From positions 1 through 51,540 of the forward strand of contig JACVTC010000304.1 in assembly GCA_016946835.1 (NCBI GenBank): 51,540 nucleotides of DNA, read 5' to 3'. The notes below the pieces were generated by a model. That model saw nothing but the letters and a program-made list of their open reading frames with translations. It was not told the origin of the DNA and ran no database searches. The position numbers and the translations under genes were made by a program. The stretch comes from Neocallimastix lanati (nom. inval.) (Eukaryota; Neocallimastigomycota; Neocallimastigomycetes; Neocallimastigales; Neocallimastigaceae). Of the stretch, positions 31,579 through 40,500 are shown in pieces (the stretch's first letter is position 1; each line of letters starts with the position of its first letter).

Positions 31579-33739
31579 TTAAAGACTAGCCATAGAAAAT
31601 GCATGCTCTAAAAATGTTTCATCAATGTCTGGCTTATTTGTACTAAATGGGTAATAATATATCTCCTCATTGGAGTAGTTATGAACTACTCCTTGTTCAT
31701 CGGTTACTAAATCTTCCATACTTTTAACAAGTTCTCTTTGTAAATACCCGGTAGATGATGTATTAAGAGAAGTAGAAATAATACCTGCACGACCAGATTT
31801 TGAATGAATAAATAATTCTTTTGCTGTTAATCCTTCGGAATAGGAACTTTTAATATAACAAACTGGTAAAATAGCTTGAACTCCAACCGACATCAATATT
31901 TGAATAACATTATCCACATTTCCTTTAGATCCACTGTTAATGATATTAGTTAAATTATTATCGATGGATTCCACTAATTCTGTAAGGTCACAATATTTTC
32001 GAAAAACTTGATTCTTAAACTCGTTGTAATTTTCAAATTTATTTTGATTTTCTATCAATGAGTCAAGATTTAGTACAGGTATAGGATCCATTTTATTTAA
32101 GATACTATCCGTTATGGGAAGATATGATTCTCTTAATTTATCATTTACCATACAATCAGCAATAGAAATAGTGATAACATGAGTAAGATTATATACATGA
32201 ACCATGCGTTGAACATCCCACATAAATTTTAAATAGAATTCATTACCGTAATTTGAAATAGCATTAAGTAAAATAGTTTGATTTTTATCACTGATAACAC
32301 CTAGTAATATTCCTTTATCTACGATCAGATTACCTTCATGATCATGTAAAGTAAGCGTTCTAGGAAGTAATAAAGATAACAGGTGAGCATATGGGATATC
32401 TGTACTATTCATACGCGATTTGTAGTATTTACAAAATTTTTTCCAATCACTATCGGGAATGCCCAATTTATCGCGCATTCTTTTAACAATATCAATATCA
32501 ATAATTTCTTTATTACGTGTCATATTATAAATTCCGGTTAAAGTATCTTGTATAAATTTGATCATAATAGAAGCATTTTTAAATGACCGGATATTATTTG
32601 CAATATTTAATTTTGTGGCCAACTCTTCTTTAGCTTCTTCACCCGGTAACCAAAAAATGTTCATTTCGTCACCGTCAAAATCCGCTTGAAAGACATTAGC
32701 AATAAGTGGATTGATCTGAATGGTTCGACAGTTACTTGGACGAGAATGAACGGCTAAGATTGAAGTAGTTTGAAGTGTAGGTTGTCTATTGATGATAACA
32801 AAGTCATTGGTTTTATACCCATAGGGAATTAAGGAATCAGTAAAGACTTTAGGAATTAATACTACATCTAAAGGGATATCAATATTTGGCACGATAACAC
32901 TTCGAAGACAAAAATTTTGACGCTTAGCTAAACACATACTTCGGAAAATACCATTTTTTCCTGATAACATCTGTTTAATATAATTTCTATTAGCATCCTC
33001 AACCGAATCGTTTTTACTACGAATACCTAAAATTTTCTTGTATAAATTATACGCACGTACAATATAGACGGACTTAATTAAATTTCCATTGTGATATTGG
33101 TAGTTGAGATCTAATACACGTTGATATAATGTTGTTACGTTATTATGAATCGTAGTGTTGCTAGAATCTAGAATAGATGGTCTCATATTGATTGGTAAAA
33201 CTGGAATATTTTTGATAAACACATTAAGTAAATGATTTTGTAGCTCTGGATTTTTTGAAAAATTTGCAGAACGAATTTCTTCGTACATTTGCTCGATAGA
33301 TAATGTTTCCCTACCAAAAGTGAAAGAATATTCTGAAATATTCTTTGACTCTTTTTCAAAATTTTTGAAATACTTGGATTTATTGGATGTGACTTCCTCC
33401 GATTTAACTTTATGATATGAAAATGTTGTAGCAACTACACGTTTTTACGCAACAAGGGTTATTAGTGGAATGTAAAGGATCATATTTTTTACAAATTGGA
33501 CAAATATGACTTATTTCTTTACATAATATGTTTACAAATACAGGATGAACAATTCTGTAATAAAGTGGTATTCTTCCCGTGTGTCCTGGACAATCTATCA
33601 TTGATTTACATTGTTTACATGGTAATTGAGGATTGAGAGTAAATGATGTTGTATTATCCGTTAATTCATTCTTATTTTTAATAAGGATCGTTTCCTTTTC
33701 AAATTCTTCATCTGTATATAAATTAAACTTTAAATACAT
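31579..33739 (-). pseudogene. RNA polymerase largest subunit, N-terminal part (A'-like), one frameshift
   Basis: Starts at ATG 33739. The first frame has the clamp zinc sites (CKQCKSMIDCPGHTG, CPICKKY, CC). A shift near 33445, next to an A5 run, leads into the long frame ending at 31579. That frame holds the catalytic loop QADFDGDEMN (32656-32688), whose three Asp bind the catalytic metal, the preceding INRQPTLQ segment, and the bridge helix region GRAGIISTSLNTSSTGYLQ (about 31800-31720) followed by RELVKSMEDL. It then stops about 45 residues later, before the trigger loop. Total is about 720 residues. The rest of the subunit is encoded at 18446-19949. Only one lesion in 2.2 kb. Confidence 0.92.
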
Positions 33740-35082
33740 GATTAAAATTAAATGTTATATAGAAATAAATTATTATATTGATACATAAATTTATATATTA
33801 TTATATGCAATAATAAGAATCATTTGAACGTATATTAACAAACTTAAAAATCGTAATACTCGTTATAAATTAAATTAAAATATACATTTCTATTACTATG
33901 TTAATAATATATAAGAAAAAAGTATGGAAACTTTAATTATTGTAGACTAATAATACATATTTAATAATGCATTATAGTCTTATATTTTAGTGTAAATATA
34001 ATATAAAATAAAATAATTAAATTAATGTAATATTAAATTTTATTAATATATATATAAATAAATATATATTTTTTTTAATAAATAAATACTCAATTAAAAT
34101 ATAACAAATAAAATAATAATTATTTTTATTTTTATATTTATAGGATTTATTATATTAAATATATAAATATATAATCATTTATATTTTTATTAAAATAAAC
34201 TTTTTTCTAAATAATTATTATCTAAATAATATATTTTTATTTTTGGTTAAAGAAAAATAAATCTACGATACATGATATAATTATTTTATGTTTTATTCAA
34301 ATCTAAAAAAAAAAAAAAAAAAAAAAATTAAATGTTAAATCAATATAATAATATTATATTAAAAAAAAAAAAAATTAAATGTTAAATCAATATAATAATA
34401 TTATATTAAAAAAAAAAAAATTAATTTAGATATTTTGGAGAATAAATATCTTTAAGAAAAAAACTTTTTTATTTTAAAAATTTTTATTAATATTATTTAA
34501 TTTTTTTTATTTTAAAATAAAAATATTTATTACAAATAAATAAATTTTTCTCTTTTTAAAAAAAAAACAGGAATTTAAATTTTTAAAAAAAATCTTTTAC
34601 AATTTTAGCATTTAATATCAATTTTATTTTATTCAATTTTTTTTAAAATTATCAATTTCTTTTTCTTATTTTTTTTAATTTTATTTCATTTTTTTAATTT
34701 TATTTCATTTTTATAATTTATTTTTACTTATTTTATTAACTTATTTATTTATTACTTTTTTTTAACTTTTATAAAAATATTTTTATAAATTTATTAAGTA
34801 ATAGTCCAAAAATACTATATCAAAAATATCTATGGAATCTATTGTTATAATTATAATTTATATTGAATAAATTCTAATTTTTTTTTTTTTTATTTAATAT
34901 TTATTGTTTATTTTATTTTTTTAATTATTTTGATATGATTTTTTTTTTTGTATTATATTTAATTTTTATTTTTTATTGCTTTTAATAGATAGAATTATAT
35001 TTAATATTTATATAATAGATCATTTTTATAAAACTTTAATAAGTAAAGATTTAAAAATTTATTTATTGAACTATTTAAATAT
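33740..35082. other. AT-rich right flank of the virus-like block
   Basis: No gene seen over 1.3 kb. Long A and T runs, a 47-bp tandem duplication (separate entry) and simple A/T sequence. The right boundary between virus-like and host-type genes lies in it or close to it. A 65-codon plus-strand frame near 34976-35173 overlaps the chitin-binding gene and is not believed. Confidence 0.6.
34328..34423. repeat. 47-bp tandem duplication with poly-A spacer
   Basis: The 33-base core beginning TTAAATGTTAAATCAATA occurs at 34328-34360 and again at 34375-34407 without visible mismatch. Each copy is followed by an A run of 13-14. Confidence 0.9.
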
Positions 35083-36550
35083 TTATTGGCATAAACCATA
35101 CTTTGGTTGGCATCCTGTTCCACAATGTTACTGGATGTACCGCAATAACCCCATTTACTGCAGCATTTTTTAGCTTTACACCTACCATATTGTTCACCAC
35201 ATCTATCGTCAGAGCCGTAGCATAATCCAAACTCGCTTTGACATTTTGATCCACAATGAGCATCCGAAATGTCACAATAGCCAAATTGACTACAACATTG
35301 CTTATCATTAAGACATTTTCCATAATCAGCGCCACAACGACCGCCATTATTACATCTACCATAACTAGCTTGACATCCAGTGCCACAGTGGTCTATTGAA
35401 GTTCCACAATAACCATATTGACTACAACATTCACCATTAGAACATGATTTATTATTAAATTCTTTACCGCAACGATACTTAGTATCTATAGTAGGGGATG
35501 GAGATTTTGTAGTAGTAGTAGATTTAATAGTAGTAGTAGTAGTAGTTTTAGAAGTGGTAGTAGTAGTGGTAGTAGTGGTAGTAGTAGCAACCTTTTTGGT
35601 AGGGTTTGAATTTAGCATAATCCAAATCTGATCTTCATGAATTTCATCATCACAATCATAAAGTTTTACCTTATTTCTTATTTTTGCTGCAACTTTGATA
35701 GAAGAACTGATAGAATTTCCAAGACATAAACTTTCTGATAATTTACTAGTGATAGTTCCATCATTTCTACGATAACGCAAAATAGCATTTGTATCACACT
35801 CACCCATCATTATTTTAGAATTATCATTATTAGAAACTTCTTAAACATAAATCCAAATTACTTTTTGATTTGAAGAAAGCTCCTCCTTTGGTATTTACAA
35901 CATACCATTGATAGTTATCTGTATTATCGCACTTTTCATAAGTTGGAATTTCATCTTCATATTCAGGAGCATATAAACATTTCTCAGTATATTCATTGTA
36001 TATCCACATTGGTTTAGATGTTGGTGTAGGATCTATTGTAGTAGTAGTAGTAGTAGTGGTAGTAGTAGTGGTAGTAGTATTGATTTTTTTTGTAGGTTTC
36101 TTATTTGATATTTCCCAGAATATTTTTTTATTATGTCTATCACATTTAGTTAACTTTAAAAATTCATCCACCATTAAATCATCAATAGCACTTACACACA
36201 TATTATCACTTTTGATAAATTTTGATACTTCATCATATATCATAAGAGCATTTTCGTCACACTTTGCTAATATGATTTGATTATCAACATAGGATATACA
36301 CATTTCTCTATTAGTAGCAGACATGAAATAAATGCCATAATCATCTTCACCAACATACCACTTATTGTCAATACTATTATTACAATTATCGTATGTTATT
36401 GGTTCATCTGAATAACCTGAAGCATATAAGCAGCTATCTAAATATTCATTGTATATCCAGACAGACTGCTTTATTATTGCTTATTAAATCTTGAGGTAAA
36501 GCAATAATTTTATTTAAGAAAATAACGATAATAAATATTCCTAAAATCAT
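35083..36550 (-). pseudogene. Secreted ricin-like / CBM18 chitin-binding protein, frameshifted
   Basis: A signal peptide starts at ATG 36550 (MILGIFIIVIFLNKIIALPQ). After a shift near 36460 come two ricin-B-like units, each opening with WIYNEY and CLYA, separated by Thr runs (poly-Thr at about 36030-36085 and 35515-35595). After a shift near 35830 there are three hevein-type CBM18 domains with the spacing CC-SQYGYCG, CC-SQFGYC and CC-SKWGYCG. A last shift near 35130 displaces the end of the third domain, whose correct frame stops at 35083. Such proteins bind chitin or cell-wall glycans outside the cell. This is a host-type fungal gene. Four lesions in 1.5 kb make it broken as written, unless the assembly has indel errors. 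Confidence 0.8.
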
Positions 36551-36992
36551 TTAATTAATAATTTTGTTTAAATTTTTAATTTTAAAAATCATTTTATAAG
36601 CACAATTAAATATTAGATTTTATATTGAGGACAGAATAGGTGATTTTATTCATTATAAAAACTTTATTTAATTTAAAATATAAATAATATAGGTCTATTA
36701 TGTCAAATACACATTTTATGTATTATTTATATTATGTATGCTATATTAAAATACTAAGCAATAAATTATGAAATTTTATTAAAAAAAAAGAAATTCATTT
36801 CAATTATTAGTAATAGCAGTTAAATTAATATATAAAATTTAAAAAACCAATAAAACAATTCCAATAAAAACTTATACAATATATTAAGTTTTAAAAAATA
36901 TCTTTTTGTATATGGATATTTTTTTTATAAACTTTCTTTTATATATATATTATATATAATAAATATATAATATAATATAATTTGTAATAGAA

Positions 36993-37023
<31 letters not shown>

Positions 37024-37585
37024 AAATTTTTTATTTAATTGCTTTTTATAAAATTTTTTATTTTTAATTTCAAGATTGTTTAATTTTTTAAGTATATATA
37101 AATATATATATTTATTTTTTTAAAGTTGATTTCTTTTCTTTTCTTTTCTTTTTTCTATTTTTTTTTTTTTTTTTTATTTTTTTTTTTAAAACTCACTATT
37201 AAATAAAAAAGTATAATTTTAAAATCAAAAATAACAAAATTAAAATTTATTAAGATAAAGATTTGAATGATTATTTCATATATTAAATAGTAAAATCTAA
37301 AAGCTTAAAACATTATCTATTCTTTTATTTTTTTTTTTTTTTTATTTTACTTTATTTTATTTTATTTTATTTTATTTATTTTTTTTTTTATTTATTTATT
37401 ATTTAATTTTTTTATTTTTATTTTTTATTTGTTATTTTATTTTTAATTTTTTAACATTTTTTATTTCAATTTTTTTTTATTTTTTTTTTTAATATATTGT
37501 TTAATTACTATTATACAGTATTAGTATAATATTATTTAAATTTAGAGAAATAAAAACAAATGTAATATATTTATTTAATAATCTA
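36551..37585. other. AT-rich gap with polypyrimidine runs
   Basis: No gene seen. TTTTC repeats (about 37131-37152), TTTTA repeats (about 37343-37372) and T runs. The downstream ends of the 1937-residue gene and the upstream side of the CBM18 gene border it. Confidence 0.6.
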
Positions 37586-40500
37586 TTAATTTGATATAGA
37601 AGATATATCAGATATAAATTCCCATATTTGTTTTTCATCATGTCTATTACAACTACTTAGCTTTACTTCATATTGAGAATAAGGATCATTATTATCATCA
37701 ATACCGCTGAGGCATTTATTACTGCTTTTTATAGATTTTGATGCTTTAATATATTTTAAAATAGCTTTTTCATCACATTCACCTAATATCATTCTATTTT
37801 TAATAACTCTCAAGCATAAATTTTGTTTAGCTGCTGATATAAAATAAGTATTACCATCAATCTTCTCAAAATACCATTTATATTTATTACGATCAGCACA
37901 ATCTTCATAAGTAATAGGTTCATTTTTAAAACCATTAGTATATAAACATTTATTATAGTATTTATTATATAACCAAACCGCACTTGACTTAGGATTAAAT
38001 GAATTACTTGGGCTATATTTCCATAGTATTTGATTGTTACCATTATCCCAAACAATTCCATGATTAGACTTATCACAACGTAATCTACTATTATTAGATT
38101 TTCTATCGGATAAAATATTATCTATATCTTCATTATTTTTATCTCTAAATGAAAAACTGTTAGATCCAACTACTATTTTATATAAATAAGCTGAATTGCT
38201 TGAAGTATAATTTATTTCTGTTGATGTTTGTTTTTTGTGATCTCTATAAAGTAATTTACCATCAAGAATAATTACCGAATAATCTCCACAATATAACATC
38301 TCTCCTTCTTTAAAAGAATCACCAATTTTTATTTCATCGGCATCGTAAGGTCTGTTTGAGATAGTTTTATTCATTGCCCATTTATACTCACCGGTATTCG
38401 ATCTTAAAATCAAATTTTTGTTTTCTATATACATGTAATAATATTCATCTGCCTTATAATACTCTTTATGGAATATATATTTATTATTATTTAATTCGAT
38501 ATTGCCTTGAGGAGTTATACTTAATGAAAAAATAGGTTCATTTATATTAATGTATTTTGACATATCAAATACGAATTTTTCGCTTGTATAAATGTTTTCT
38601 GATTTCAAATCTAGGCATTCGATTGATTTATCATGGAAATAAATCATGCCATTAGGTTTTTCATTATCTGGAGAAATCGTAGTAATATTAATTTGGTTGT
38701 ATGAATAAATAATATTGCATTTAGCATCATTAGAAATAAAATTATTACATTTATACATTCTTCCGTATAATTCCCAAATATGATTACTAGTGTTATTGGC
38801 TAAAATTAATTTATCTTCATTACCATTATAGGTTAACTTTAAATTTTTATTGTCGTTGACGATATTGATATCATTGATGCAGAAATTGTTATTTTTGATA
38901 TGCATTTTCTTAATATTAGGCAAAATAGCTGAATTAGTGAATTCTAAACCATATTTGTTTGATATATAAACAAAATTACCATCACCCTGATTTGAAATTA
39001 ATCTATCAAATAAAGCCATTTCATTGTTTATATTAATTCGATTGTATTCATCTCTCGATAATTCATTTTCTTTTACAACTGTTAAATAAGCGATATTACT
39101 TAAACCCCATAACGGCTCCCAAGTATCAACGTTAAATATCATTAGATCAGGTTTACTCATATTATCTCTGTATTCAATACTTAACCTATTATATTTATTC
39201 ACTGACTTAGGATGCAACTGTGCAATTATACGTTCAACATTTTTATTATTCTTGCCTTTACAATAAAGACTCAATTTTTCATTGCTTAATTTTAACTCTT
39301 TAATACCACCGTCGGTTGCACATGACTTTAAAACCATCTCATTGATATTGTTATTTACTTCATAGTGAAATATTAAATCATTTTCAGTAACATTTAAATA
39401 AGCATTATATTTGGATAGTAATAATTCGCCTGGCAACAAATTATTGAAGTAGTATTTTTTGACTAATACTTCTTCATCTTCAATGATTTTAGAGTAATCA
39501 TAAATTCCTGGTTCAGAGAAAAGATTATAAATGTGCTTACTTCTTACATGTTCGTTACATGAAGTAATTTCATATTTTACAGGATTAACATATCTTAAAT
39601 GTTGACCATATAATCTAATATTCCAATTACTCCAATACATGTTATGATCATCATCTTCTACAAATAATTCTCCTTCATCCGACAATGTGAGGTAAAAATT
39701 ATATTTACTTTCAATTGGCTCCTTATTATTAAGGCTAAGTAGATTCAGAGATTGCCATATAGCAAGATCCCATTTGTCTCTTAAAATAAATTCACCTAAG
39801 GGCGTGAACGCTAAATGGTACGGCTTTTCAAATAATTCAATATTAGCTGTCATTGATGACCAAGTAGTTCTTGAATTATCCTTGATAACCATATTCCCTG
39901 TATCTTGAACGAAAAATTTATATCTTCCATTTTTCGATACTAAATATTCATTTTGATGTAAAATAGCTCCACACTCCATTTTGATACGATTAGTTTTAAG
40001 ATTTTTTATATTTTTTTCGTTAAGTACATTATGCTTATCATAATAATCTTCGTCATATTTAAAATCAAGAGCTGTATCAAATAATAAGGGATAAACATAC
40101 TCGACTGGAAAAGCGTAACCTTTATAATCGTTCTGATAAGCTTTAATTTCCCAAATTTTTACACCAAGACCATCATATAATGAAACAGAAGCACCATTTA
40201 GATCATCTTCATCCTTAATATGTAGGAAATAACCCTTATTGTCTGGATAACCAACATTAAATGGTAAATCTTTAGGTAAAGAATCCCAGATAATATATTC
40301 ACTATCGTCTGTATAATTATTCGGAGTTTCCGAGCTATCGGGAGTAGAGGAAGCAGTAATACTAGTTGGAGAACTCACATTATTAGTGGTTTTAGTTACT
40401 ACGGTATTTATAGTATCGATAGTGTTAGTTGTGCTAGTTGTACTAGTTGTACTAGTTGTATTAGTTGTACTAGTCTTAGTATGTGTCTGTGTAGGAACAG

